Source: Ficedula albicollis
Lineage: Eukaryota > Chordata > Aves > Passeriformes > Muscicapidae
Assembly (NCBI RefSeq): GCF_000247815.1
Contig: NC_021684.1
Span: forward strand, 8,154,154 to 8,218,153
DNA length: 64,000 bases
Direction of reading: 5' to 3'
The translations under genes were made by a program, and so were the position numbers. The notes below the pieces were generated by a model. It was not told where the DNA came from. It searched no databases and was given only the letters and a program-made list of their open reading frames with translations. The stretch's first letter is position 1; every line of letters starts with the position of its first letter. Shown piece after piece: positions 26,147-38,004 of this stretch.

Positions 26147-28798
26147 CCAGGGCCAGGAAGCACCAAGCCAAGGGCCAGAATGGAACTGTCCTGGCTGGTG
26201 TCACCAGGGGTCCCTGAGCCCCTGGCACCCCCAGCCCAGGAGCACGGCCAGCCCTGTGCAGCCACCCCGGCACTGCCCGTCCTGTTCTGAGTGAGGGAAC
26301 ACGGCGCCAGACAAAATGAAAGCAGGAGGAGAAGGCAGGACAAGGGAAGGTGGCAGAGTTAGAAATAACTATCAATTAAACAATGGAATGGAAATAGGAG
26401 GGTGAATCTGGCAAAGGCCTGGGCTGCTGGCACCAGCCTGGCACAGGACAATCCCAGAGCAGGAGGCTGTCCATGCACCAGGGCTGGGAGGATTTTGGGA
26501 GAGCCACGTCCGTGCTTTCCCCATGGCCCCTGAGCAACCCTGAGCTCTCTGCACCTCTGTGCTGATCAATTTGTTGTGACTTTGACAGAAACAGCCCAGT
26601 GAGGAAGGACATGCCAGGGGCTCAAAAAGCTGGAGAAATGCTCTTGATCTTAACAAATGGCCCAACCATGAGATCTTCCCCCTAATATGAATAAGCTGCA
26701 TGAGGAGTTGGTTTTGCATGAGCAAGGATGCAGGACTGAGCCTAGGGACCACCTTACAAAGATGAAATATTTCTTCTGATTTGGTTTTCATATTCCAAGT
26801 CCTTGCATTAGCCAATCTTCCAAATAGCAGTAATGCCAAACTTCCTTCCAGGCTCAGTCAAATGGCTTTAGATGCCCAGCCAAAACCAAAAAAGTATTTA
26901 TTGTGTGCTGCTATCTTCAGTTCCTAACAATATATTACTCAAAACCTGAAAATTTTAACTGTGCCAAACATTCTTTATCAAGGAGGTACCTGGATAGGAA
27001 CCTTAATTTCTGAGTGTTTCTGCAAAGAATAAACTACTGCTTAATAGTAGGAACATTACAAGATGGATATATTCTGTCTCTAGAAATTTGATTTCTGTGC
27101 TGATTTAACCCCTTATACACAGGTACGTAAGAACAGCCACACTGGGGTGACTCTGACCACCTCCAGCCTGCAGCAGTCTCTCAGCTAGCACACAGGGAAA
27201 TAAAAATTAAAAAACAAAACAACAACAACAAAAATGTGTTGAATACTCCCAGTCCTGGGAGCATTCTCCCAGTCTCCCTTTTCAGCTCCACTGATTCTCA
27301 ACCCCAGTGTGGTTTGCTCCCTAACCCCCATAGGGTCTCTCTCCTGAGTCTTTGTTCAGCGGTGGCTGGAGCCAATGGGAAAGCCTGACACCTAAAATAT
27401 TCTCACCCCAGAGTATCTGCTCTCAAGGAGAATTTGGGGGTTTGGGCCTCGGTCCCCACAGTCTCTCACCTGTGAACCCTTGTTCTCTGTTAGAGACAGG
27501 CAAGAATCAATCCCAGTCCACCCACTTACAGTTTTCTAAACTTTAAAGTAAGTAGTAAGGCATTGTGCTTTAAGAGGTGGGGGGCAAATGAAGAAAAAAG
27601 CAATTAGGAGGTAATAGCTCTGCTGGGAGAGCTATTGAAACACTTTGATTTCCACATTAAACCAGCAAAACTCTGATGTTTCCAAGTTCACTGGGATGTG
27701 TGTCCAAATTGACCTTTTATTGCATATGGTCAAGTGCTGTGAAAAATCCCACCACTTAGCATCTCTCTGTTATCTCAGCCACAGGCAGGGAAATTCTCCC
27801 CTTCAAAGAGAACCATAAAATGAGATAACAGAGACAAGGGCTTCTGTGCCATCAGCATTTCAAACTCCACATCCCCTCAGGAAAAGAGGGGGGTTTTTGT
27901 AAGGGAAAAGAGGGTTATTTGTAAGAGTAAACTGATCAATGGCTGTAGTTTCTCACCCCCAGTCTTGTGCAACTCCACAAGAAATGCCTCCAGGCTTCCT
28001 ACCTGGAAAGTGTAGTAGCAAATCAGTGCAGGTACAATTCTTGCACCAGTGGCATTGGTAAATCATTTTACCAAATACACAGGATTGCAATTCTCCCATA
28101 TATCTACAGTGCAAAGACAAATTTTAACCCAACTCTTCCAGACTTTCAGCCCCCTTCTTACCAAGGAGTGTGATTTTTCTTACACTAATAGATCTATAGT
28201 CAAAACTGCTGCTGTGTACTGAATGCCAAAGTAGATGCTGCTGTGTGTGGGTGGGAGGGGGAAGGAGTCTGCCAGTATAGCACATTTAATTCAGGGAACT
28301 GGTATAAACTACATACAGACAAAACACTAGCTTGCCAGTATAAGCTGTGGCTACACTAGGAAAGTTTGCCAGAATAGCAAACTGCCAAATCTTTTCTAGC
28401 ACAGACAATCCATGCTATCCCACAGATAAATGTTGCTTCAGACATTAACTCTCTCTAGTCTCACCATACTGCACGTAGGAAACACCACTGAGATATGCTA
28501 CTGCTTTTCTCCATAATCTGCCACAGGCCAGCAATTTCAAGAGGCCCAAACTCTTTTAAAGAAGATGGGGAGGGAAGAAGCATTTGGAGGCTGGGTTATG
28601 CTTCCCTACATTTCCTGTGATGTGACAGCTGCACTAGCACAAGGCCCTTGCCACATCAAGAGGCAGAAGACCTGGTTTAGCTGCATTAGAAACAGGACAG
28701 CCATTTCCTTCTGCTTGCTGGAAGAGTCACTAGGATCCTCCAGTGATTTCATCAAGCTGTCTTCTATCATAAAATATGAAGGAAACTAATTTTACTTG
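26147..28798. other. Non-coding DNA, GC-richer at first, no gene seen
   Basis: To about 26620 the stretch is GC-richer, and minus-strand frames of 155-157 codons pass through it (25870-26343 and 26372-26839) without any recognisable domain. Open frames that long are easier to get by chance in GC-rich sequence. After 26.65 kb the DNA is AT-rich again, with an A/C-rich simple tract near 27204-27235. Confidence 0.5.
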
Positions 28799-28928
28799 CA
28801 AGTGAGAGAATTGGACAACAGCTTGATGACGAGTCGGAATAAAAACAGCAAGAAAAAAAAAAACAAGTGAGAGAATTGGACAACAGCTTGATGACGAGTC
28901 GGAAGAATAAAAACAGCAAGAAAAAAAA
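28799..28928. repeat. 65-bp tandem duplication ending in A runs
   Basis: Copy one (28799-28863) and copy two (28864-28928) start caagtgagagaattggacaa and end in an A run. They differ by a three-base insertion (gaa) in copy two and by A-run length. The second copy overlaps the start of the next duplication, so the two are nested. Confidence 0.85.
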
Positions 28929-29151
28929 ATCCCCTGATATAGCAACAGTAATCCATTTCACACTGTTTCCCACATGTTTGAGCAGGACTTTTTCAAGTAC
29001 CACCTATGGACATCTTTCCTATACTTGGAATAAAAACAGCAAGAAAAAAAAAAATCCCCTGATATAGCAACAGTAATCCATTTCACACTGTTTCCCACAT
29101 GTTTGAGCAGGACTTTTTCAAGTACCACCTATGGACATCTTTCCTATACTT
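28905..29151. repeat. 123-bp tandem duplication overlapping the previous one
   Basis: The unit starting gaataaaaacagcaag occurs at 28905-29027 and again at 29028-29151. The copies appear identical except that the A run is 9 bases in one and 11 in the other. Differences limited to a homopolymer fit either a very recent duplication or one locus assembled twice. Confidence 0.85.
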
Positions 29152-30420
29152 TTACCCAGAGTAAAACTTCATAAAGAGTAGACACGGAAAGGCCAGAACA
29201 TCTGGCAGAGTAAATACCATAGATACAGAAGTGGGATTATCAATTTTACACACCGCATTTCTCTTTTTTTTTTTTTTTTCCAGATGGCACTTTAAATTAA
29301 AGTCAAGAGCTTTGCTGGGAAAACATGTAAAATATAATATCATATAATCACATCTGAAAACACAACAAAAATTTATTAAAAAGATCATTCTGTATTTATA
29401 GCATTTACCACGGCCTGAGAAAATCCTTTTTATTGTTCAAAGCAATGGTTGATCTCAGCATCTGAAAGCAGATAGAGGGAGGCAAAGAAGAAAATCAATC
29501 ATTTACCAAAGCAGAGTATTGCATGTATGGCTTTTTCTATGGAGATTTCTTTTTTCCTCACCTTCACAAAATCTTGATAATTAACTTGCTAAGATTTAAA
29601 CACTATTAGTCTAGAGTACAGGAAATTATACCATTGAAACCACCAGGAACTACCTGACTTTACAAAATTTTGAAGATGATGTTTCAAGACCTTTCAACAG
29701 TGGCTCATGCTTTTGCCACAGCAAAATTTCTGATATAGGTTTAAATTTCAATCTCCTTCTCTATTTTTCTACTTTTTGAGAATTTTTCTTTCCATTTTGC
29801 AGGTAGGTTGTCTGCTTACGTATTTCATGTATGCATTTCTGTTCATTCACTCCCATATCATTCAGTATTTTATTAATCTAATTTCTGATAAAAATTAAAT
29901 CTTCAGATTTCCCTGCATCCCCAGGCTCTCTGCCAATTGGTCTTACACTGTTAAAGGGGAGATGACAGTTTATTAAGCATTAAGCTACAGACTAATGAGT
30001 TCTTGCCAAAGCCTGTCAAAATTAATTCATTTTCGAATGCAGTGAAACAAGTGGCTGAATGGATCAATACAATTGCCTGCAATCAGTGGTCCTCCACAAG
30101 AAATGCAGGAAAGCACTGCCTCTGGTATTCTGCTGTACTTGCCATTAGTGACTGAAGCGTCAAATTACCCAAATTTTCTCCTGATGCAAAAAAAGATTTG
30201 CCAGGGAGGGTGAGGACATTCAGGCAAAGTAAATAACAGCGTTGTTAGCTAATTTCTTATTCTCGTTCAACATTTTCCCAAATATTGCCCACATTTGTCA
30301 GCACTCAGATTTCATGTCTCCCTTGACTTTCAGGAAGAAATATTTCAGTTTCTCGTAAGTACCAGATCTTGGCTATCTTACCATTTTATGGGATCTGGTT
30401 TCAGAGATAGATTTTTTGGG
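29152..30420. other. AT-rich non-coding DNA, no gene seen
   Basis: No gene or known repeat is recognised. A 16-base T run lies at 29264-29279. Confidence 0.6.
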
Positions 30421-30427
30421 AGGGCAC

Positions 30428-30485
30428 CAAAAAAGAAAAAAAAAAAGAAAAAAAAAAAAGGGGGGGGGGGGGGGGGGGGGGGGGG
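30428..30485. other. A-rich tract joined to 26-base G run, probable artefact
   Basis: Three A runs broken by single G bases (about 30429-30459) lead directly into 26 G (30460-30485), after which AT-rich sequence resumes at aagcagagc. It has the same layout as the other A/T-run plus G-run joins in this window. Confidence 0.65.
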
Positions 30486-30717
30486 AAGCAGAGCAAAGGG
30501 CGTCATGTCAGTGGAAATGCACATTCCTGGGTTAGGCACTCCACAGTGTGAGCCGAGGTGTTACTCTGTTGTCACCAGGTTATCTGGACTAATTAATTTT
30601 AAGCACAATTTTTTATTGTTAAAACTTATTTCACAGCTTTGTCTGTATTTCCTGAGTCCATGAGTTTGTCACTGTGATTCATTCCCCCGAATGCTGCTGT
30701 TCTGTCCCCTCACAGTT

Positions 30718-30757
30718 AAAAAAAAAAAAAAAAAAAAAGGGGGGGGGGGGGGGGGGG
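30718..30757. other. A run joined to 19-base G run, leading into adapter sequence
   Basis: An A run of about 21 bases (30718-30738) passes directly into 19 G (30739-30757). The next base begins a stretch identical to an Illumina adapter, so this is a technical junction and not genomic sequence. Confidence 0.8.
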
Positions 30758-30777
30758 CTGAACCGCTCTTCCGATCT
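30758..30777 (+). other. Illumina paired-end adapter remnant (contamination)
   Basis: The 20 bases ctgaaccgctcttccgatct equal the 3' end of the Illumina paired-end PCR primer 2.0 / PE adapter, recalled from general knowledge. The base before (30757, G) also fits the adapter. A 20-base exact match including the shared gctcttccgatct end is very unlikely by chance. It directly follows a G run, and the genomic-looking insert restarts at 30778. The contig was therefore joined through untrimmed or chimeric read sequence here, and the 30.70-30.78 kb interval should be masked. Confidence 0.93.
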
Positions 30778-33700
30778 AAAAGAAGAAGGAATTCCCCTTC
30801 CCCATTGCCCCAGCCATCTTTCCTGAGGATAGCATGGCCTAATTCTCTTCACAGCAGCTCTGGAAATGCAAAAGGCTTTGGGACCCCTTTAACAAAGCCA
30901 CTGACTGATTTAAGAGGCGATTCTTATTTATTATACATGATGGTAATTCATTTTTCATTGTTTGGGAGGTTCAGGGGGCTTTGTGTTACCTTTAAAGAAA
31001 GTGCTGACAAGCTACACAAGTGTAAGGAGAGAGGCCACACAAGAGGAGGAAAAGAACCCCAGTGCTAATGGCTGTTTGCTCGGATATGGCTGGTGTTCTT
31101 CAGGCACTCCATGTTTATTCAGGAACTCAAGGAATATTACAGTTGTGGCAACTAGTCAGGGACTGCATCACTTTATAAGCTGGCTCACTTGCTCATATCA
31201 AGCGCTGAATGCAGTGAATGTCCAGGTTTGGGGTGTGACTGGGAAGAGCCCCAGGAGCGCAGGGAGCTGTCTCTGCCCAGCCCAGCAGCAGTGCCTGGCT
31301 GCTGCAGCAGAGCTGGGCTGGGCTGGGAGCCGTGCTAGGCTCTGCCTTGTGCCCCAGCCAGCCCAGCAGCCTGCCTTGGCTCTGACATGACAAGGGAGCT
31401 CCTCTCTTCACACTTGGACACTGCAAACAGAGCCCAGTTTTCCTTTCCTGTGTTTGTTACTTCTCCCATCTTCTGCTTCTAGACAGATGAAATATATTGG
31501 CTTTCCAGGATCAAGAATTTAAAATACTGAGAATGATCCCATCTCAGGGTATCTTCATAAGCAGCCTCCCTGTGAGATAGCAGTTGTTCTGTCAACAGCA
31601 GAGCCAGCAAAGCCTGCTTTGCTGAGAATTAGTGCCTGACACTGAACTGCTGCATGGACACGCTGTTATCTGTAATAAGAGATTAACGTTCACGGCAGCC
31701 TGTTCTTTGGTAGTGAACCAAGTTAAGTCCCTTTTCTCTGCTGGGTTATTTTTACAAAATAAATAAAAATGGAAGCTATTTTAGAATTCTCCCCTCTTGC
31801 AGACTTTGGTTTAAACATCACTGGATGAGGAAGGAGGCAAACTGACAGCCAAAATCCCCCTCTAAGAACAAGTATTAAGTACTACGTAGGCCAAAGGTGG
31901 GGAAATATAATCAAATCTACTGCTGTCAAAAAACAAACAGAATAATTTTTCAATTACTATCATTTAACTGATTAATAAACTATGTGAAGTATTTATAAGA
32001 TTCAGAAAAGGAAAAAAAAATAATCAATGTAAAAAATGCCACAGTAATTACAGAATTATACCTCACAGCTCTAAAGTAGATGTATAGTAAGAGACGAGTG
32101 ATATTTTCTCACTTCTTTTATACTAGTTCTACATTTCATCACTAGCTAATTCTAAGATACATTTTTATTTCCTTTTAACTCTGCATTCCGTAGAGATAAC
32201 AGTATATAATAAATTTTCCAATCCCAGGCCCCACAGTTTCCTATGCTCAGTTACTACACACATACATCTGGATTATGCACAAAAACAAATAAAAGTGAAC
32301 AGCACATGTCTGAAAGACTAAAGAATGATTACTTTCAAGCCAATATCTCAGTACTTTGTGGAAGATGGAGGGAGGAGACAAGGACTATCACTTTTAGAGC
32401 TTCTTCAGATACTATTAGATGGAGCAGGCTGACAACAACGTGCTCTTTCAGCAGGAAAGATACCCACATTCAGAGTGCTCTTTTGATGGCCATGCTTAGA
32501 GCTGAAGTTATTTTATTTTTTAATCAATTCTGCAGCTTGATTACCTGTTTGTCAGATTGAAACTATTGGCCTAAGTAAGAGAGCTCCCTCTAATGGTGTT
32601 TCTATAGTTATACTGATTTATAATACACAGTACTTACGTTCTTTCTACTTGTTGCAAGTAAACTTTACATCAAGTTCAGGGCTGCCTTTGTTGGATATTT
32701 GTGTTTATTCATTCCCATCTAGTACTACAGCTTGTCTTTCTGAGACAGGAGCAGTTCATTGCAATGGAGTCTGAATATCAAAGGAAGCTTGGGCAGAAGA
32801 GGATCATTATTATGTATTAAGCAACCCAAAAAGGGAGCAAAAGCATTAGCATCGGGGTAGTATTTTATAAGGCTTTTTCCCCTGTTGCAAATACTGGTTC
32901 CTTGCTTGCAAAAAGCATACATTAAGAAAGATAGTAAAGCTTTCTTTGCATGTTTGAGTTTTTTTATTATTTTCTCATCCTGGCATCCCACCATGGGAAA
33001 GGCTGCTGCTGTCTTTGGAATACTGCCAGGCATATAATTGTTGAGGTGGATTGAAGACAATTCAGGATTCAAAGAGTAAATTTGAGGAAAAATTGTAAGC
33101 ATTTAACAAACATAAAAGATAATATGAAAACTTGCTAATGGAGAACATTAGTTTGTTCACTTGCTTTTCATCTAGAAATTGGCCAAAGACAGATTTATTT
33201 CAGATCATTCTCCCTGACCCATTCCACTTGTTGCAAGTGTTTCAAGACACAATGGCAAACTATTCCGAATTTTGATCCAAATAAGCATATCTACAACAAA
33301 AATTCTGCTTGTTTTACTTACAAAGCACTCCAATTTTGCCCAGGAGAGTTCTGATATTCCAGTTAGACAACAAGTAGAAATATTTTGCAGTATCTCATTT
33401 TTCCCTTCATTTGTGCACATCACCAAGCTTAGTAAATCAGCAAAATTACTGCTCTTCAGTGAAGGAGTAAGTGTAACATGGAAGGGATATTGTCAACATG
33501 AAACAAGAGGTATTAACATGGTGCTGTAAAGAAGTCAGCACCACTAATTCACTCTTTAGTACCAGTATGAAATTCATGCACACATCTTAAACAGAACTGG
33601 ACAGAAACTCTTCTGTGAAATGTTGAAAGAAGAATAAAGGTAGGACCATCTGTCCAAGAAAAATTAAAAAATAAGAGCAGGAGCAAAAGGAACAGAAGCT

Positions 33701-34467
33701 CTTGGAAAGGAACCTGGTTTTGCAGAACTGTAACTATGTACAGCTATGTTTATACTTATTTTGTGCTTTATAAAAAATTATGAGTATACACCACACTGGT
33801 TTAAGAAAAAAGAGCAGCAGAAGTACTGAGAGAAATAAAACACACCCTTGGCTAAGTATCTTGGTCTGTCTCCCCAGGGAGAAAAAGCATTTTTAGTGGT
33901 CAGGCAAAAAGGAAAGCAGGGATTCATTATTATTACTTTGTACAACTACATTCTACATGCAAAAGGCAAGAATACACAGAGGGCACTTATTTTTACCTTC
34001 ACATGTACTTGATTGGTAGCACAATTGCAAATAACTAATTTTCTTTCTGCCTGGTACCTGCCTATAAAAGGCTTGACCAGTAATCACCTCCTTTGTTAAG
34101 TTTTGGGAGTTTTTAAGCTGATATTGTTGTGTATCCATGTCTTCAAAAAATCATTTCACTAGTTCAAAACCCTGGAAAACAAGAGCCAACAGAGGCATTG
34201 TTCAGCAGCTGGGGCACTGCAGGTGGAGAGGTTTCAGGTCCCTCTCAGGTCACACTCATGGGTGGCAGTGGGTGGCACTGGCGGTGGCTTATTTGATCCT
34301 AAGCTACCATCTTATTTGAGTTGGAAAAAATGCCTACTTGTGGTTTTTAAATTATGGAATGAACTTAATTAAACTGTAAAACATTAAACAACAGCAGGAA
34401 AGATGATAGCCTTGTGGGGGAAAAAAAAAAAAAAAATAAATCAAGTTCTTAAGTGACTTGGAGAAAA
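30778..34467. other. Non-coding DNA, no gene seen
   Basis: It is mostly AT-rich, with a GC-richer CAG/CTG-dense piece at 31230-31385 containing several self-complementary gctggg/cccagc motifs. Unrecognised frames reach 142 codons (30962-31390) and 125 codons (32725-33102 minus). A G5-A16 tract lies at 34416-34436. No exon is supportable. Confidence 0.5.
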
Positions 34468-34673
34468 TAAACGAAGGGGTTGTAAAAATAAACCAAAAAT
34501 TTCCAGTCCCATCTACCACCTGTTTAGTGCAGAAAGCAAGGTGAGTTTGTCTTTTCAGAGAAAAGTTTCTTAAACGAAGGGGTTGTAAAAATAAACCAAA
34601 AATTTCCAGTCCCATCTACCACCTGTTTAGTGCAGAAAGCAAGGTGAGTTTGTCTTTTTAGAGAAAAGTTTCT
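34468..34673. repeat. 103-bp tandem duplication (two copies)
   Basis: Copy one is 34468-34570 and copy two 34571-34673, head to tail, starting taaacgaaggggttg. A single C/T difference is visible near the right end (ttttcagag versus tttttagag). It lies about 30 bases after an A run at 34421-34436. Confidence 0.87.
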
Positions 34674-35558
34674 TCACAGAAAAAAAAAGCTGATATATAC
34701 ACACATGTCCTTATGTCCTTGAGAAAGAATATTGGCTGCTCTCTCTTTTTTTACTCTTTTTCTTCCCCTCTCCCCTGATGTCACTGTCATGCTAAGAGCT
34801 GCACACTCCAAAGAGTTCAAATGTTTTTCCAAAGCTGAAGAAACATGGTAAAATGTGGAGCATTACAACATTACCACTCTAATTTATCAAAAGTTTGGAA
34901 TGTTTCTCAATATGTGTGAGTGGGAAGGCAGAAAAAGGCATTTTTGACATGTAAAATCATGACTGGAGAGCTTTATACAAAGTACAGGCAAAAAAGGAGA
35001 GCAAAGGAAAAAAAGCAGAAAAGAATAAAAGCAGAAAAAATGTGGTGGAGAAACAAACTCACAAGCGTATCTGACATTAATTTTTTACAGAATAAAAACC
35101 TGTCATAAATTGTAAAGATTTCCTGCATAATAATTGAAAGTAAAAAATCAGATGAAGTCTGACATGGGACAAAAAATGTGTTTCTACCAGCTGTCATGAA
35201 AATATTGCACAATGACTGGCACAAAAAACTAACCCTCAGCGGTTTTGGGTCTTTTTCTGATGGTTTTGGGTTAGAGTTTTGTTTTGGTTTTTTTGGGTTG
35301 TTTTTTTTTCGTTTGTTTGGTTTTTTTTTTGTTGTTTTGTTTTTTGGTTTGTTTTTTTTTTTTTAAGTTTAATCAATGCATCAGAAAAGCTAAACTGGGG
35401 AAAGAAGTTACCACTTTGTATTTAACTTTCAAACAAGTGAAAGTCTGATTCTTCTCTTACTCTGTGCAGTGCAAAACAACTGCAGACAATTGTCACTCTG
35501 AGGGATGAATTCAACAAGTCACTTAGCAGTGTGCCCAGCTCCAGCTCAGAGCCACTGC
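34674..35558. other. AT-rich DNA with a T/G-rich low-complexity tract
   Basis: No gene is seen. From about 35262 to 35364 the plus strand is almost only T and G, with many T runs of 5-12 bases. It gives a spurious Phe/Leu/Gly-rich frame and no real coding signal. Confidence 0.65.
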
Positions 35559-36781
35559 TCCACTGGCTCAGGGAAATTCTCCATCAGGGCTGCAGCAAAA
35601 ATCAGGAACAATCTTAACTTCTGGAGAGGAAACTGTCAGTAAGAAATTAAAAGTCCTTGGTCTGTAGAGGACTCTTGGAACTGAGTAAATCACAGAGATT
35701 GACCAGGAATGTGAGGACAAAGACTGTCAAAGAGATAGGCTGGGACTGTGTAACACCTTACAAACAAGGAAAGCAATTTCAAAACCAGTATGGTATTTGA
35801 CTGGCAGCCAATACATTTTCAAAATAAATCGAATGTGCTCCTGTCATCTCCTTTTCATAAAAAACCTGGCAGCCACATTCTGTGCAAGTTGGAGTTTATG
35901 TAAAGTCCCCGGTTCCCTTAACATAGTGAAAACCCAGCCTGCACTACAAGTATTTGCACTGTTCATCCAAACCATACTCGCATCCTCAAACACTACTCTG
36001 TTTTCCCATGATTTTTCATCATATTGCATTCATGAAGAGCCTTTAAAAAGCGAGATTGTACTGATAAAAAAATCTTTAAAAAAATTTGCTTGCAGTGTTT
36101 GTTTGCTTGATGTTCTCAGGAACATCATAAATAGAAAATTGATTCTGAATCTATAATTGAATGCTAAACCGAATCTGACCATTTTCAGAAACTAAATTAA
36201 CTCAACTCATTAAAATTTGGAATGAATTATTCCTTTCTGAGATTCACTTCACTTTAGTACATTAATAAGTCCTTAATATGGTATTGGTCTTTTTCCAAGC
36301 GTGAAGTATTTGTATTGATAATTGATATTTACTAAACAGAAACAAAACATTTCAGTATCAATTAAATTATGAGTAACAACTGAGTAATTTCCAAAGATTA
36401 AGCAGAGCAGGAATTGGCAACAAGCTGTGGGAGGAGCAGGAAAGCAAAGGTATGGCTAATCATTGAAAGGGAGGGAAAGATGCATGCAAGAATGGTGCAA
36501 TAAATCTACCTTTAGGAAGCAATGAAGTAATCAGCCAAAATAGATAATGAAGGGCCTTGCCATGACACAAAGTAATCAGCAGCAACCAAGGCTGCAAGTG
36601 GAGAAATTGTTGCATTGCTTTATACAAGCTGAAAAATCCAAATGACGTAAGTTCAATTAGATTTTTAACAACCCAATTATATACAAAAGTCCAGATTCTT
36701 AATATCAGACTCTTGATTATAATTTAGGGAAAATTCCTAAACAGCCAAGACCAATATAGCAGCAGAATATTAAGTGAGAGA
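35559..36781. repeat. 1223-bp tandem duplication, copy one
   Basis: It starts tccactggctcaggg and ends aagtgagaga. The same 1223 bases follow immediately as copy two. In the parts compared by eye I saw no difference, and the 119-codon frame inside each copy (35797-36156 and 37020-37379) is identical. The junction is blunt: the base before copy one and the base after copy two both break the match, so there is no microhomology. Identity over this length in non-coding DNA means either a very recent duplication or one locus assembled twice. Confidence 0.95.
35740..35950 (+). mobile_element. Ancient vertebrate interspersed repeat fragment (in copy one)
   Basis: The run of motifs 'gtaacaccttacaaacaagg', 'tttgactggcagccaata', 'gtgctcctgtcatc', 'ctggcagccacattctg', 'caagttggagttt' and 'actacaagtattt' follows, in order, a repeat I recall as widespread in fish, reptile and bird genomes. 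That repeat reads roughly 'ggcagccaatg...gtgatgtgctc...gctgcattctg...agttgaagttt...tgcagtaatct'. I cannot name the family with certainty. A frame of 119 codons crosses it by chance of composition, and I see no protein domain in it. Confidence 0.5.
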
Positions 36782-38004
36782 TCCACTGGCTCAGGGAAAT
36801 TCTCCATCAGGGCTGCAGCAAAAATCAGGAACAATCTTAACTTCTGGAGAGGAAACTGTCAGTAAGAAATTAAAAGTCCTTGGTCTGTAGAGGACTCTTG
36901 GAACTGAGTAAATCACAGAGATTGACCAGGAATGTGAGGACAAAGACTGTCAAAGAGATAGGCTGGGACTGTGTAACACCTTACAAACAAGGAAAGCAAT
37001 TTCAAAACCAGTATGGTATTTGACTGGCAGCCAATACATTTTCAAAATAAATCGAATGTGCTCCTGTCATCTCCTTTTCATAAAAAACCTGGCAGCCACA
37101 TTCTGTGCAAGTTGGAGTTTATGTAAAGTCCCCGGTTCCCTTAACATAGTGAAAACCCAGCCTGCACTACAAGTATTTGCACTGTTCATCCAAACCATAC
37201 TCGCATCCTCAAACACTACTCTGTTTTCCCATGATTTTTCATCATATTGCATTCATGAAGAGCCTTTAAAAAGCGAGATTGTACTGATAAAAAAATCTTT
37301 AAAAAAATTTGCTTGCAGTGTTTGTTTGCTTGATGTTCTCAGGAACATCATAAATAGAAAATTGATTCTGAATCTATAATTGAATGCTAAACCGAATCTG
37401 ACCATTTTCAGAAACTAAATTAACTCAACTCATTAAAATTTGGAATGAATTATTCCTTTCTGAGATTCACTTCACTTTAGTACATTAATAAGTCCTTAAT
37501 ATGGTATTGGTCTTTTTCCAAGCGTGAAGTATTTGTATTGATAATTGATATTTACTAAACAGAAACAAAACATTTCAGTATCAATTAAATTATGAGTAAC
37601 AACTGAGTAATTTCCAAAGATTAAGCAGAGCAGGAATTGGCAACAAGCTGTGGGAGGAGCAGGAAAGCAAAGGTATGGCTAATCATTGAAAGGGAGGGAA
37701 AGATGCATGCAAGAATGGTGCAATAAATCTACCTTTAGGAAGCAATGAAGTAATCAGCCAAAATAGATAATGAAGGGCCTTGCCATGACACAAAGTAATC
37801 AGCAGCAACCAAGGCTGCAAGTGGAGAAATTGTTGCATTGCTTTATACAAGCTGAAAAATCCAAATGACGTAAGTTCAATTAGATTTTTAACAACCCAAT
37901 TATATACAAAAGTCCAGATTCTTAATATCAGACTCTTGATTATAATTTAGGGAAAATTCCTAAACAGCCAAGACCAATATAGCAGCAGAATATTAAGTGA
38001 GAGA
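36782..38004. repeat. 1223-bp tandem duplication, copy two
   Basis: It abuts copy one directly and repeats it base for base as far as I compared. After 38004 the sequence goes on into unique AT-rich DNA (aaaaatgcaattg). Left of copy one the sequence is also unique, so there are two copies and no longer array. Confidence 0.95.
36963..37173 (+). mobile_element. Ancient vertebrate interspersed repeat fragment (in copy two)
   Basis: This is the second occurrence of the old repeat described for copy one, carried along by the 1223-bp duplication and not a separate insertion. The identical sequence and identical distance to the unit boundary show this. Confidence 0.5.

Noticed and set aside
25870..26343. 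157-codon minus-strand frame with a hydrophobic start resembling a signal peptide
   Set aside because: It overlaps the LTR-like unit in a GC-rich piece, has no conserved domain, and a leucine-rich start alone is not evidence of a secreted protein.
28799..29151. CRISPR-like or regularly spaced repeat array
   Set aside because: There are only two copies of each unit, joined head to tail with no spacers, in vertebrate DNA.
35797..37379. Identical 119-codon frames in both 1223-bp units as a duplicated gene
   Set aside because: The frames begin at a TTG rather than ATG, cross an old interspersed repeat and have no domain. They are identical only because the whole unit is duplicated.
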